Origin: Clostridiaceae bacterium | GTDB taxonomy: Bacteria > Bacillota > Clostridia > Clostridiales > Clostridiaceae | Reading direction: 5' to 3' | NCBI GenBank assembly: GCA_902363375.1 | Contig: CABIZX010000006.1 | Location: 1 to 23,171, forward strand | Length of the DNA: 23,171 bases | Shown: piece after piece, positions 1-7,735 of the stretch | Position numbering within the stretch: position 1 is the stretch's first letter | Layout: each line of letters starts with the position of its first letter | Position numbers and translations under genes: made by a program | Notes under the pieces: generated by a model | Database searches by the model: none | What the model was told of the DNA's origin: nothing | The model's input: only the letters and a program-made list of their open reading frames with translations

Positions 1-122
<122 letters not shown>

Positions 123-220
123 AAAAGTTTGAGCTTTACTCTTTTTTCGCTGACTTGTTAAGTCATTTATTTGATAGATTTCTCTATCGGAATTAACTGG
201 TTTTACCTTTTTCTCTGTTT

Positions 221-233
221 AATTTTCAAAGAC
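221..233 (-). promoter_or_regulatory. rRNA leader boxA-like antitermination element
   Basis: On the minus strand the leader reads GGTCTTTGAAAATT, about 100 nt upstream of the 16S 5' end. It resembles the boxA sequence (TGCTCTTTGAAA) that binds Nus factors in rRNA leaders. This is motif resemblance plus position; no function is shown by the sequence. Confidence 0.6.
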
Positions 234-277
234 CATTTGGTTTTCATTATCATCGGTTACTCCCGACGACTCTTACT

Positions 278-306
278 ATTCTACTAGATAATTTCTTATC
301 TGTCAA
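278..306 (-). promoter_or_regulatory. rRNA operon promoter, gene-proximal
   Basis: On the minus strand there is TTGACA (301-306), a 17-bp spacer, and TAGAAT (278-283). This is a strong sigma-A promoter about 150 nt upstream of the 16S gene. The DNA upstream of the -35 is rich in A and T tracts, as in UP elements. The same -35, -10 and spacer length occur at the tRNA-Ser operon promoter (15344-15372). Confidence 0.85.
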
Positions 307-369
307 CAACTTTCTTAAGATTTTTTTCTTAAATTTTGTTGTTTGTTGTCGCATCACTCAGCGACATAA

Positions 370-398
370 ATTATATTATCATGATTTAATTATTGAAA
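370..398 (-). promoter_or_regulatory. candidate second (distal) rRNA promoter
   Basis: On the minus strand there is a perfect TATAAT (370-375) with a weaker TTTCAA 17 bp upstream (393-398). Tandem rRNA promoters are common in Firmicutes, which supports the reading. A short hairpin, GTCGC/GCGAC (348-352 and 361-365), lies just downstream in the leader. Confidence 0.5.
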
Positions 399-764
399 AA
401 ACTCCTAATAATCTCTTTATATTAAATTATATTTATATATATCTTATTTTCACTGTAATACTATGTTTTTCTAATATTGATACACTAGGCAAGGTATAAG
501 TATAAATTATTTTCACTTTACCACTTATTGCAAATAAATATGCCTTACTATTTTAATAATCATATCTTAAGCCTACTAAAGTTTTAATTTCTAATATTAT
601 AAACTTACAAATATTATTTAAATCACTATAAATCAACTTCTATTTAAAAACATCTATAAATAACTATGAAAGTTTTAAATATGAATCTATATATAAATAT
701 ATAATTATCTATTCATTAGAATAGATATAATTATCAAATATTTTAATAACATTCTAATATATAA
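399..764. other. gene-free AT-rich intergenic stretch
   Basis: This region separates the rRNA promoters from the oligoendopeptidase terminator. I see no convincing open reading frame, RNA gene or mobile-element remnant. The only structure noticed is an AT-rich imperfect inverted repeat at 701-734, with arms ATAATTATCTATTC and GAATAGATATAATTAT around a 4-nt loop. It may be chance in such AT-rich DNA. Confidence 0.6.
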
Positions 765-799
765 AGGTGATGTAGATATAACATATATCTACATCACCT
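765..799 (-). terminator. terminator-like hairpin after the M3 peptidase gene
   Basis: There is a perfect 16-bp inverted repeat (765-780 and 784-799) with a 3-nt loop, 10 nt past the peptidase stop codon. On the minus strand it is followed by TTATATATTAG, a weak U-rich tail. It probably ends peptidase transcription before the rRNA promoters. Confidence 0.7.
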
Positions 800-808
800 A
801 ATTTACTA

Positions 809-2503
809 TTAAAGATTCTTATCATTAATACTTTCTAAGTATTTATCTATATCACCAGTTATAGAGCTTACACATCCATCTTCAAATGGTGAAATTAAAT
901 TAGCGTATTTAACTAGATTAGTGAAAGACATTGTACCTCCAACATTACATAATCTTAAATAGTCTTCCCATGCTTCTTCATGATTATCTTGATCCTTCTT
1001 CCAGAATTGAAGAGCACATATTTGTGCTAATGTATAATCTATATAATAGAATGGACTATTAAATATATGCGCTTGTTGGAACCACCATCCACCTCTCTCT
1101 AAGAAATCACAATCTTCATAATTTTTATGAGGCAAATAGTTTTTTTCAATTTTTCTCCATGCATTTTTTCTATCCTCTGGTGTTGCATCTGGATTTTCAT
1201 ATACATAATGTTGGAATTCATCTACTGTTACACCATAAGGTATAAATTTAATAGCATCTCCTAGATGTGCATACTTATATTTAGCTTCTTCTTCTTCAAA
1301 GAAAAGCTTCATCCATGGCCAAGTAAAGAATTCCATACTCATTGAATGAATCTCACAGCTCTCATAAGTTGGGAAGTTACACTCCGGTATAGTAATCCAT
1401 CTGCTTCTATAGCATTGGAAAGCATGACCAGCTTCATGAGTCAATACATCTACATCTCCTGAAGTTCCATTAAAGTTAGAGAATATAAATGGTGCTTGAT
1501 AATTTGGTATATAAGTACAATACCCTCCGCCTTCTTTTCCTTTCTTAGTCACTAAGTCCATTAATTGATTTTCTATCATAAAGTTAAAGAACTCTTTAGT
1601 TTCTGGTGAAAGTTCAGAATACATCTTTATACCATTCTTAACTATCCACTCTGGATTTCCCTTTGGTTTAGCATTTCCACTTAAGAACTCAAACTTTTCA
1701 TCATAGTACTTAAGTTTGTCTAGATCTAATCTTTGTCTTTGTCTTTCATATAATTTATTGGCAATAGGTACTATATAGTCTTTTACTTGTTTTCTAAACT
1801 TACTTACCATTTCTGAATTATAATCAGTTCTAAGCATTCTCACATAACCTAGTTCTACAAAGTTTTTGAACCCAAGTTTATGAGCTATGGTTGTTCTAAC
1901 CTTAACCATTTCATCATAGATTCTATCTATTTCAGCTTCATTATCTGTGAAAAACTTATATTTAGCTTCACTAGCTTGTCTTCTAATATCTCTATCTTCT
2001 GATAGCATAAATGGAGTTAATCCAGATAAATTTCTTTCTTCTCCTTGGAACATAATTTTAGCTGAAGCTATAAGTTTACTATATTCTGACGATAGTTTAT
2101 TCTCTAATTGTAGCTCCTTTATTACTTCTTTAGAAAATGCTTTCAAATTATATTCTGCTATACTTAAAAATTGTGTTCCAAATTCTTTTTCTAGCTCTAC
2201 CTCAAATTTATTATTTACAATAGCTTTATAAAACTCTGAGTATATTTCATTATATAAAGGTTCATACTCATCCCAGTATTCTCTTTCTTTACTATAGAAT
2301 TCGTCCTCTGTATTTATACTATATCTGATACTTGCTATAGTACTTAGTGTAACTAAATCATTTCTAATGATATTAATATCATTGATAAGACCTTTAACTT
2401 CTACTAAATTATTACTCTCATTTACTTTATCTATTAAAATAAATAATTGCTCTTTTACCTTGTCATAACTAGGCCTTTCATACTTAAATTCACTGAATCC
2501 CAT
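809..2503 (-). CDS. M3-family oligoendopeptidase (zinc metallopeptidase)
   Basis: The product is a 564-residue cytoplasmic zinc peptidase expected to cut short peptides. The catalytic motif HEAGH is at residues 356-360: the two histidines bind zinc and Glu357 is the catalytic base. The third zinc ligand is probably Glu384, in the EIHSMSMEF stretch, about the distance usual for M3 enzymes. Length and motif fit the M3 oligoendopeptidase group often annotated separately from PepF, so no symbol is given. There is no signal peptide or membrane segment. The start ATG is preceded by a strong GGAGGTGG site. The gene is alone in its transcription unit, with its own promoter at 2529-2557 and a hairpin after the stop. 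The family is certain; the natural peptide substrates are not known. Confidence 0.92.
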   Translation of the reverse strand: MGFSEFKYERPSYDKVKEQLFILIDKVNESNNLVEVKGLINDINIIRNDLVTLSTIASIRYSINTEDEFYSKEREYWDEYEPLYNEIYSEFYKAIVNNKFEVELEKEFGTQFLSIAEYNLKAFSKEVIKELQLENKLSSEYSKLIASAKIMFQGEERNLSGLTPFMLSEDRDIRRQASEAKYKFFTDNEAEIDRIYDEMVKVRTTIAHKLGFKNFVELGYVRMLRTDYNSEMVSKFRKQVKDYIVPIANKLYERQRQRLDLDKLKYYDEKFEFLSGNAKPKGNPEWIVKNGIKMYSELSPETKEFFNFMIENQLMDLVTKKGKEGGGYCTYIPNYQAPFIFSNFNGTSGDVDVLTHEAGHAFQCYRSRWITIPECNFPTYESCEIHSMSMEFFTWPWMKLFFEEEEAKYKYAHLGDAIKFIPYGVTVDEFQHYVYENPDATPEDRKNAWRKIEKNYLPHKNYEDCDFLERGGWWFQQAHIFNSPFYYIDYTLAQICALQFWKKDQDNHEEAWEDYLRLCNVGGTMSFTNLVKYANLISPFEDGCVSSITGDIDKYLESINDKNL

Positions 2504-2528
2504 ATCTCCACCTCCACTTAATAAATAA

Positions 2529-2557
2529 ATTCTACCATTTTAAAAATATTCTGTAAA
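2529..2557 (-). promoter_or_regulatory. promoter of the M3 peptidase gene
   Basis: On the minus strand there is TTTACA (2552-2557), a 17-bp spacer, and TAGAAT (2529-2534), about 26 bp upstream of the ATG. The spacing is ideal and the hexamers are close to the sigma-A consensus. Confidence 0.6.
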
Positions 2558-2604
2558 TATATTTTCTACTTTTTTACACAACTTACCATTTTGAGATTTA
2601 TAAT

Positions 2605-2640
2605 TAAAAAAAGAGTATAAGAAACAAAGTTCTTATACCC
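2605..2640 (-). terminator. rho-independent terminator after bofA
   Basis: On the minus strand, an 11-bp stem (GGGTATAAGAA / TTCTTATACTC, one G-U pair; arms 2630-2640 and 2613-2623) is followed at once by seven T residues. It lies 6 nt beyond the bofA stop codon. Confidence 0.88.
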
Positions 2641-2645
2641 TTCTT

Positions 2646-2900
2646 CTATCTAATATAATTTAATATTATTAGAAATAGCACTCCTGGTATGCCAAGTATG
2701 CCTGCTATAAGTGCTGTGATTGCATTAATTGGTATTGATAAACCAAAACTCCCGCCTACTAAATTTATTAGCCATAATAATATACCACCAGCTATTCCAT
2801 TAACAATTAAATTTATTAATATTTTTAATGGCCATGCAAATATCTTACCTATTATAAATATTGCAATTATAGCTATTATAAAAAATATAATGTTTGGCAT
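2646..2900 (-). CDS. bofA: BofA-family sporulation membrane protein (pro-sigma-K processing inhibitor)
   Basis: The product is 84 residues and almost wholly hydrophobic, with about three membrane segments. The conserved features of the BofA family are visible: the K-x3-N-x3-G stretch near the middle, then the IPINAITALIAGILGIPG block near the C-terminus. In Bacillus, BofA sits in the outer forespore membrane and holds the SpoIVFB protease inactive until sigma-K is needed. Family identity and position beside yaaL and recR follow the Bacillus order; whether the clostridial protein has the same partner is inference. The ATG is preceded by AGGGGG at good spacing. A terminator follows directly, so it is the last gene of a yaaL-bofA unit. 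Confidence 0.9.
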   Translation of the reverse strand: MPNIIFFIIAIIAIFIIGKIFAWPLKILINLIVNGIAGGILLWLINLVGGSFGLSIPINAITALIAGILGIPGVLFLIILNYIR

Positions 2901-3020
2901 TTTATATTCCCCCTATTATTGCTTAAAATAAGCTTATGCTTGTATTAATTGTAATCAACTTCTTCAAATATATTACAAAATCTTATATATTAATAAATTT
3001 ATTATTTATCAATTTTTATA

Positions 3021-3302
3021 TTACCACCTACTAGAATAATTTAATTCTTCTAGCATACAATCAGCATTTACTGTTATTCCTTTTTCTTTTGCTTGATTTA
3101 AAAAGTATATATATTTAGCTTTAGCTTCATCTTCCTTGTGTATAGATATATCTATTAAATTCTTATCACTTACATTATCAAAGCAACTTCTAGCAACTTC
3201 AATTTCTGTTATTGAATCCTGTATTCCTTTTATTATTTCACACTGTTCAGGTGTATAGATATTCTTGGATAATATAATTTCTATTACTTTATTCCTGTTC
3301 AT
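3021..3302 (-). CDS. YaaL-type small protein (DUF2508 family)
   Basis: The product is 93 residues, soluble and charged. The central part, an EIEVARSCF segment followed by an EDEAKAKYIYFLNQAKEKGI segment (about residues 33-75), matches the pattern of the DUF2508/YaaL family that lies between recR and bofA in many Firmicutes. It is somewhat longer than Bacillus YaaL because of an N-terminal extension. The function is unknown. The ATG has a GGAGG site 7 nt upstream. It is separated from recR by a terminator, so it must have its own promoter. A TATAAT at 3357-3362 is a candidate -10, but no good -35 accompanies it. Confidence 0.78.
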   Translation of the reverse strand: MNRNKVIEIILSKNIYTPEQCEIIKGIQDSITEIEVARSCFDNVSDKNLIDISIHKEDEAKAKYIYFLNQAKEKGITVNADCMLEELNYSSRW

Positions 3303-3314
3303 TATAATACCTCC

Positions 3315-3336
3315 ATTACATATATTTATATGTAAT
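3315..3336. repeat. 22-bp perfect palindrome directly upstream of the yaaL ribosome-binding site
   Basis: The arms ATTACATATA (3315-3324) and TATATGTAAT (3327-3336) are separated by 2 nt. On the minus strand the palindrome ends exactly where the yaaL GGAGG begins. It could be an operator or a 5' UTR hairpin that limits access to the ribosome-binding site. It is A/T-only apart from one C/G pair in each arm, so chance is possible. Confidence 0.45.
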
Positions 3337-3392
3337 TTTTGACATATAATGAATATATTATACCCATCTTACTTAAACTTAATTATATAAAG

Positions 3393-3431
3393 AAAGACTT
3401 ATGAAAATATACTGTCTCTTCATAAGTCTTT
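3393..3431 (-). terminator. terminator after recR
   Basis: A 13-bp perfect stem (AAAGACTTATGAA / TTCATAAGTCTTT, 3393-3405 and 3419-3431) has a 13-nt loop. On the minus strand it is followed by a T-rich stretch (CTTTATATA). It closes the dnaX-ybaB-recR unit 12 nt after the recR stop. Confidence 0.82.
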
Positions 3432-3443
3432 TAAATAAATAGT

Positions 3444-4040
3444 CTATATTTCTTTTCTACCTTCTAAAGCTTTAGATAATGTAACTTCATCTGCATATTC
3501 TAAATCTCCACCTACTGGAATTCCATGAGCTATTCTTGTAACTTTAACTCCAAAAGGTTTTAATATTTTTGATATATACATTGCAGTAGCTTCACCTTCT
3601 ATGTTAGGATTTGTTGCAACTATAATTTCTTTTAAATCATTATTTACTCTGGTTATTAATTCTTTTAACCTTATGTCATCTGGCCCTCTTCCTTGCATTG
3701 GAGATATTGTTCCATGAAGTACATGATAAACACCATTAAATTCTCTAACTTTTTCAATAGTCATTATATCTTTAGGTTGTTCAATTACACATATAGTACT
3801 TTTATCTCTATTAGGATTTGAGCATATAGCACATGGATCACTATCAGTAAAATTACCACATACTGAACAATATTTTATAGTACCTCTTGCCTTTACTAGT
3901 GCATTGGCAAATTCCTCAACCTCTTCCTTTGGAAGGTTTAAAACATGCAATGTAAGTCTTTGAGCAGTCTTACTTCCTATTCCAGGTAATTTTCCAAACT
4001 CTTCAATTAACTTTTCTATAGCTATAGGATAAAAATCCAA
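3444..4040 (-). CDS. recR: recombination mediator protein RecR
   Basis: RecR acts with RecF and RecO to load RecA at single-strand gaps. The layout is standard: an N-terminal helix-hairpin-helix ([12 protein letters not shown]), a C4 zinc finger, a Toprim domain (from about ICVIEQP through [13 protein letters not shown]) and a C-terminal [12 protein letters not shown] segment. Counting from a GTG at 4047-4049, the zinc cysteines are at residues 61, 64, 73 and 76. That GTG lies inside the ribosome-binding site GAGGTG, so it is unlikely to be the start. A TTG at 4038-4040 sits 6 nt after GAGGTG and gives a 198-residue protein beginning [11 protein letters not shown], the usual length and N-terminus. 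The gene follows ybaB by 14 nt. Confidence 0.95.
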   Translation of the reverse strand: MDFYPIAIEKLIEEFGKLPGIGSKTAQRLTLHVLNLPKEEVEEFANALVKARGTIKYCSVCGNFTDSDPCAICSNPNRDKSTICVIEQPKDIMTIEKVREFNGVYHVLHGTISPMQGRGPDDIRLKELITRVNNDLKEIIVATNPNIEGEATAMYISKILKPFGVKVTRIAHGIPVGGDLEYADEVTLSKALEGRKEI

Positions 4041-4054
4041 ATTAGTCACCTCAA

Positions 4055-4393
4055 TTAAAACATGCCTGGTATGTTAAGTCCACCAGTTAGTTTTCCCATA
4101 GATGCGTTAGTTTCATCTTCAGCTTTCTTTAAAGCTTCATTTACAGCTGTTAGAACTAAATCTTGTAACATTTCTACATCCTCTGGATCAACAACTTCTG
4201 GTTTAATAACAATATCCCTTAGTTCTTTTTTACCAGATACTTTTACTGTCACAGCTCCTCCACCAACAGATGCTTCAAACTCTTTAGATTCAAGTTCTTT
4301 TTGAGCATCCTCCATTTGTTTTTGGAATTTTTGTGCCTGCTTCATTAAATTATTCATATTTCCACCCATTCCTGGAAATCCACCTTTTGCCAT
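4055..4393 (-). CDS. YbaB/EbfC family nucleoid-associated protein
   Basis: The product is 112 residues. It has a glycine/methionine-rich N-terminus, a long helix (about residues 15-40, [18 protein letters not shown]) and the family core [27 protein letters not shown] split around residues 48-76. Members are dimeric DNA-binding proteins of uncertain role, nearly always encoded between dnaX and recR, as here. The ATG is preceded by AGGAGG at 7-nt spacing. The dnaX-ybaB gap of 89 nt has no GC-rich hairpin, so the three genes are probably cotranscribed. Confidence 0.93.
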   Translation of the reverse strand: MAKGGFPGMGGNMNNLMKQAQKFQKQMEDAQKELESKEFEASVGGGAVTVKVSGKKELRDIVIKPEVVDPEDVEMLQDLVLTAVNEALKKAEDETNASMGKLTGGLNIPGMF

Positions 4394-4482
4394 TGTAATA
4401 CCTCCTAAAATTATATTTCATTATAACTAGTATATAATAATATATTATAATGTAATCCCTTTTTTATTAAAATATTAAATTT

Positions 4483-6117
4483 TTACTCATCACATATTTC
4501 CACTAAAGTTTCTGGAAATATATCTGATAAGATTTTTTCTTTATTAACCTCATTATTTGTATTATCACTTTCTACTTCGTAATTGATCTGCACTCGTTCA
4601 CTCAAAGCTTCTGAAAATACATCATTTACAACTTTTCTATATTCTTCTTTTTCAAGTCTCTGTTTATGAAAATTATACTCCTTTGTAAATCCAATAGTAA
4701 TGATTCCATTTTGGAATTTTTGAATCTTTCCCATCATTAGAGCAGTAGCTAATACCATATTATTTTTCTGCTTAAGCATATTTTGAATGTCTTTAAATGA
4801 CTTTCTAATTATTTCAACATTTAACTTACTTTCTCCAGATGATATAGGTGGTTCTATATTTTCACTTTTATTCTCTGTTGTCCTATTTACTTCTCTAGTT
4901 GTTGTAGATAAATTTATATCTGGTCTTATCTGTTTCACTTCTCTCACTGCACTTTGTACTGTTATATTGCCTGATGCAATTTTATCCTCCAATTTATTCA
5001 ATCTAGCTAATATAGTTTCCATAGATGTATCATATTTTATTTTGCACATTTTTATTATTGCAAGCTCTAGATATATTCTAGCTTGTTTTGTACCTTTAGA
5101 ACTATCTTCTGCTTCTTGAAGTATATTAATACATCTCATTATTTCTTCTACTCTAATTCTAGTACTTTGATTTTTTATACTGTCTATATTTTCAATAGAC
5201 ATATCTAATACATCCTCTAGATTATTACTTACATTTACCATTAATAGATTTCTCATATGAGTAATTAAATCTCTAATTAAAAGGCCAACATCTTTTCCAT
5301 CTGATATTAGTTTATTTATAACCCTTATACAGCCTTCCGTATCTCTATTTATAATATTATCTACTATATCTACCATACTATCGTTAGTAGTTATTCCTAG
5401 CATATCCACTAAATCGTCATACCTAACTACATTATTTATTGATATAGCTTGATCTAATATGGATAAAGCATCCCTCATGGCACCATCGCACATTCTAGAT
5501 AATAACCGTAAGCTATTTTCCTCAATATCTACAGATAATGATTCTGTTATTTGCTTAAGTCTTAAAAATATATTTTCACTACTTATTCTTTTAAAATCGA
5601 ATCTTTGACATCTTGATAATATTGTTATTGGAAGCTTTTGAGGGTCTGTTGTAGCTAGTATAAATATAACTCTACTTGGTGGTTCTTCTAAAGTTTTAAG
5701 AAATGCATTAACTGCACCAATAGATAACATATGAACCTCATCTATAATAAATACTTTATATTTAGCTTCTTGTGGTGGATATTGCACATCATCTATAATA
5801 TCTCTTATGTTATCAACACTATTATGTGAAGCAGCATCTAATTCTGTTACATCTATAGCTGTACCTTGATTTATACTTTTACACATTTCACATTCATTAC
5901 ATGGCTCACCATCTACAGGATTTAAGCAATTTATCGCCTTTGCAAGTATTTTTGCTGTTGAAGTTTTACCTGTTCCCCTGGTTCCGCATAGTAAGTATGC
6001 ATGAGCTATTCTATCGCTTTTTATGGCATTTTTAAGTGTAGTAGTTATATGTTGCTGTCCAACTACATCATTAAATGATTTAGGTCTCCACTCTCTATAA
6101 AGTGCTTTATACCCCAT
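4483..6117 (-). CDS. dnaX: DNA polymerase III subunits gamma and tau
   Basis: This is the clamp-loader ATPase that ties the replicative polymerases to the loader. The 544 residues show the Walker A motif GTRGTGKT (45-52), a zinc-binding module with Cys64, Cys73, Cys76 and Cys79, the Walker B/DExx motif VFIIDEVH (122-129), sensor 1 near Thr156-157, and the SRC arginine finger (168-170). Clamp-loader collar helices follow. The C-terminal ~170 residues after about 370 are the less conserved tau-like part. I saw no obvious A-run frameshift site that would make a separate gamma, but did not test this exhaustively. The ATG is preceded by GGAGTGAGG. The gene heads the dnaX-ybaB-recR unit; no clear sigma-A promoter was found in the 230 bp upstream. 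Confidence 0.96.
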   Translation of the reverse strand: MGYKALYREWRPKSFNDVVGQQHITTTLKNAIKSDRIAHAYLLCGTRGTGKTSTAKILAKAINCLNPVDGEPCNECEMCKSINQGTAIDVTELDAASHNSVDNIRDIIDDVQYPPQEAKYKVFIIDEVHMLSIGAVNAFLKTLEEPPSRVIFILATTDPQKLPITILSRCQRFDFKRISSENIFLRLKQITESLSVDIEENSLRLLSRMCDGAMRDALSILDQAISINNVVRYDDLVDMLGITTNDSMVDIVDNIINRDTEGCIRVINKLISDGKDVGLLIRDLITHMRNLLMVNVSNNLEDVLDMSIENIDSIKNQSTRIRVEEIMRCINILQEAEDSSKGTKQARIYLELAIIKMCKIKYDTSMETILARLNKLEDKIASGNITVQSAVREVKQIRPDINLSTTTREVNRTTENKSENIEPPISSGESKLNVEIIRKSFKDIQNMLKQKNNMVLATALMMGKIQKFQNGIITIGFTKEYNFHKQRLEKEEYRKVVNDVFSEALSERVQINYEVESDNTNNEVNKEKILSDIFPETLVEICDE

Positions 6118-6351
6118 GTATCCTCACTCCTTACAAAAACTTTAAAATTAATCAATATATAAAATTAATATCTTAGATAATTACATCTTATTATAGTTTT
6201 AAGTTATCCTCATCTTATCTATTATAATACTTATCCTATTTATATTCCATATTCTTTACTAACTTATATTAAGTAATCAATTCTATAATTCAATTTTTAA
6301 AATTAATTCTAGTTAAGTAAACATTTTTAGAGTTAGTAACCTAAAAAAATA

Positions 6352-6378
6352 TAAAAAAAAAGATGTATTTAACATCTT
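6352..6378 (-). terminator. terminator after SRP RNA
   Basis: On the minus strand, a 6-bp stem (AAGATG / CATCTT, outer ends 6360 and 6378) with a 7-nt loop is followed by a long T run (complement of 6352-6360). It lies 12 nt past the SRP RNA 3' end. The stem is short, but the T run is strong. An earlier T run directly after the SRP RNA may help. Confidence 0.65.
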
Positions 6379-6390
6379 AGTAAAAAATAA

Positions 6391-6659
6391 GCCGTACACC
6401 TTGCTTCGATAGTCAATTTATATGCGTTACCTATACAGTTAACTCAAACCAGGTTAGTCCACGGCACATGGAAGGTCTCACTTATCGCTGCTTCCTTCCA
6501 GACCTGACGAGGTTCATGAGTTTCCATTGCGTGGGACCCAATTCTCAACGCCACTTATATAGGCCAGACCATACAAATTGATACCTAAGCAAGGAATTCA
6601 ACCCTGCTATAGCGGATTGCAGGTTACAGGGCACCGCTAACTCCCCATCTAGTACGACA
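6391..6659 (-). ncRNA. ffs: signal recognition particle RNA (large, Alu-containing bacterial type)
   Basis: This is the RNA core of the signal recognition particle, which targets nascent membrane proteins to the translocon with Ffh. On the minus strand the Alu-domain signature (GGGGAG...GCGGTGCCCTGTAACC...AATCCGC near the 5' end) and the conserved Ffh-binding helix 8 (GTCTGGAAGGAAGCAGCGAT, about 6487-6506) are both present. At ~269 nt it is the long Bacillus/Clostridium form. The 5' GUCGUAC (6652-6658) pairs with the 3' GUACGGC (6391-6397), closing the molecule. The 5' end falls 0-1 nt after the encoded CCA of tRNA-Ser, with no room for a promoter, so the two RNAs must share one transcript. 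The 3' boundary is good to a few bases. Confidence 0.93.
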
Positions 6660-6749
6660 TGGCGGAGAGAAGGGGATTCGAACCCCTGATAGAGTTGCCC
6701 CTATACACGCTTTCCAGGCGTGCTCCTTCGACCACTCGGACATCTCTCC
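6660..6749 (-). tRNA. tRNA-Ser (anticodon GGA)
   Basis: This 90-nt class II tRNA has acceptor GGAGAGA/TCTCTCC, discriminator G, CCA encoded at 6660-6662, and a long variable arm. The anticodon loop CTGGAAA gives GGA (6713-6715), reading UCC/UCU. The next base after the CCA begins SRP RNA. The UCC specifier of the serS T-box (16865-16867) is complementary to this anticodon. Confidence 0.97.
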
Positions 6750-6765
6750 ATATCATGTATTAATT

Positions 6766-6794
6766 ATTATACTATTTAAAATCATTACTTTCAA
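6766..6794 (-). promoter_or_regulatory. promoter of the tRNA-Ser(GGA)-SRP RNA unit
   Basis: On the minus strand there is TTGAAA (6789-6794), a 17-bp spacer, and a perfect TATAAT (6766-6771), ending 16 bp upstream of the tRNA 5' end. It is the only promoter seen for both RNAs. Confidence 0.8.
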
Positions 6795-6844
6795 GTAAAA
6801 CTTATTTTAAAATATATCCCAATTATAGTATAATTCTATTGTAC

Positions 6845-6873
6845 TTAACAATTTTTTCAATGAAAGTTAATAA
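6845..6873 (+). promoter_or_regulatory. candidate promoter of the AIM24-family gene
   Basis: TTAACA (6845-6850) is followed after 17 bp by TAATAA (6868-6873), 46 bp before the ATG. Both hexamers are imperfect and the region is very AT-rich, so this is tentative. Confidence 0.35.
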
Positions 6874-6919
6874 TAAATATATATTTAACATAAAATATTA
6901 TGAATGGAGGTAATTGCTT

Positions 6920-7618
6920 ATGATTAATTATGAAATTAAAGGTGGTTCAATGCCAGTAGCTATCTGTTACTTAAATGGTGGTGAGAAAATCATTTCTGAG
7001 TCAGGGGCTATGGGATGGATGAGTGATAATATAGTTATGGATACTAATATGAAAGGTGGCCTATTTAAAAGTATAGGTAGATCCCTATCAGGAGAAAGCT
7101 TATTTCTAAATACTTTTACTTGTTCAGGTAATGTAGGTAAAATAGCTTTTCCATGTTCTGTACCCGGAAGAATAATAGTCAAAGAACTTCAACAAAATGA
7201 ATCTATAATATGCCAAAAGGGTGCCTTCATGGCAGCTGAAGCATCTGTAAGCCTCAATATTCACTTTAGAAAAAGATTGTCTAGTGGTTTCTTTGGAGGT
7301 GAAGGCTTTATTCTTCAAAGAATAACTGGACCTGGCACAGTACTTCTAGAGTTTGATGGTCATGTTGAAGAACTTGATTTAAATCCTGGTGAAAAAATAA
7401 AAGTAGATACTGGGCATGTAGCAGCATTTGAACCAAGTGTAAATTTTGATATAGAAATGGTTAAAGGATTTAAAAACATTTTCTTTGGTGGTGAGGGTTT
7501 ATTTTTAACAACTCTAACTGGCCCTGGAAAAGTATATCTTCAAACTATGCCTCTTCAAAATTTAGCTGGTAAATTATCTTTCTATCTTAATACTGGTAAT
7601 ACAAATATGAGAGATTAA
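6920..7618 (+). CDS. AIM24 family protein (TIGR00266-like)
   Basis: The 232-residue soluble protein has beta-rich repeats with glycine-rich turns. The family hallmarks are visible: a GGxxEGFILQRITGPG-like segment in mid-protein, echoed as GGEGLFLTTLTGPG near residue 192, and a C-terminal LAGKLSFYL. The two GGEG...TGPG copies reflect the internal symmetry of the AIM24 fold. Bacterial members have no settled function; the yeast namesake is mitochondrial. The start is the ATG at 6920, 9 nt after GGAGG (6906-6910); an in-frame TTG at 6914 is too close to that site. The gene is a single plus-strand unit, divergent from tRNA-Ser and convergent with lgt. A shared terminator follows. Confidence 0.88.
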   Translation: MINYEIKGGSMPVAICYLNGGEKIISESGAMGWMSDNIVMDTNMKGGLFKSIGRSLSGESLFLNTFTCSGNVGKIAFPCSVPGRIIVKELQQNESIICQKGAFMAAEASVSLNIHFRKRLSSGFFGGEGFILQRITGPGTVLLEFDGHVEELDLNPGEKIKVDTGHVAAFEPSVNFDIEMVKGFKNIFFGGEGLFLTTLTGPGKVYLQTMPLQNLAGKLSFYLNTGNTNMRD

Positions 7619-7692
7619 TTATATTAAAAATTATATATGTACTTATAGTTAATTTATTTTATTATATGCTCATAAAGATGAAATAAAAATAA

Positions 7693-7727
7693 CCTTTCAG
7701 ATAATCATCTAATTATTATCTGAAAGG
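7693..7727. terminator. bidirectional terminator between the AIM24 gene and lgt
   Basis: A perfect 13-bp stem (CCTTTCAGATAAT / ATTATCTGAAAGG; 7693-7705 and 7715-7727) has a 9-nt loop. On the plus strand it is followed by CTTACTTTTT; on the minus strand by TTATTTTTATTT. It lies between the convergent stop codons. Confidence 0.88.
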
Positions 7728-7735
7728 CTTACTTT

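Noticed and set aside
701..734. AT-rich inverted repeat as a terminator or small RNA
   Set aside because: No GC pairs of note, no T run and no adjacent gene to end; only described within the intergenic entry.
1947..2231. Plus-strand open frame of 94 codons inside the M3 peptidase gene
   Set aside because: It lies wholly antisense to a conserved peptidase, has no good ribosome-binding site and no recognisable protein features.
2901..3020. Possible sigma-E promoter upstream of bofA (TACAAT near 2948-2953, ATAT upstream)
   Set aside because: The -35-like element is at the wrong spacing and the region is so AT-rich that partial matches are expected.
6118..6350. Several TATAAT-like boxes upstream of dnaX
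   Set aside because: None has an acceptable -35 at 16-18 bp; not reported as promoters.
6914..6919. TTG at 6914 as start of the AIM24-family protein
   Set aside because: Only 3 nt from the GGAGG site; the ATG at 6920 has correct spacing.
7124..7318. Minus-strand open frame inside the AIM24-family gene
   Set aside because: Shadow of a well-supported plus-strand gene.
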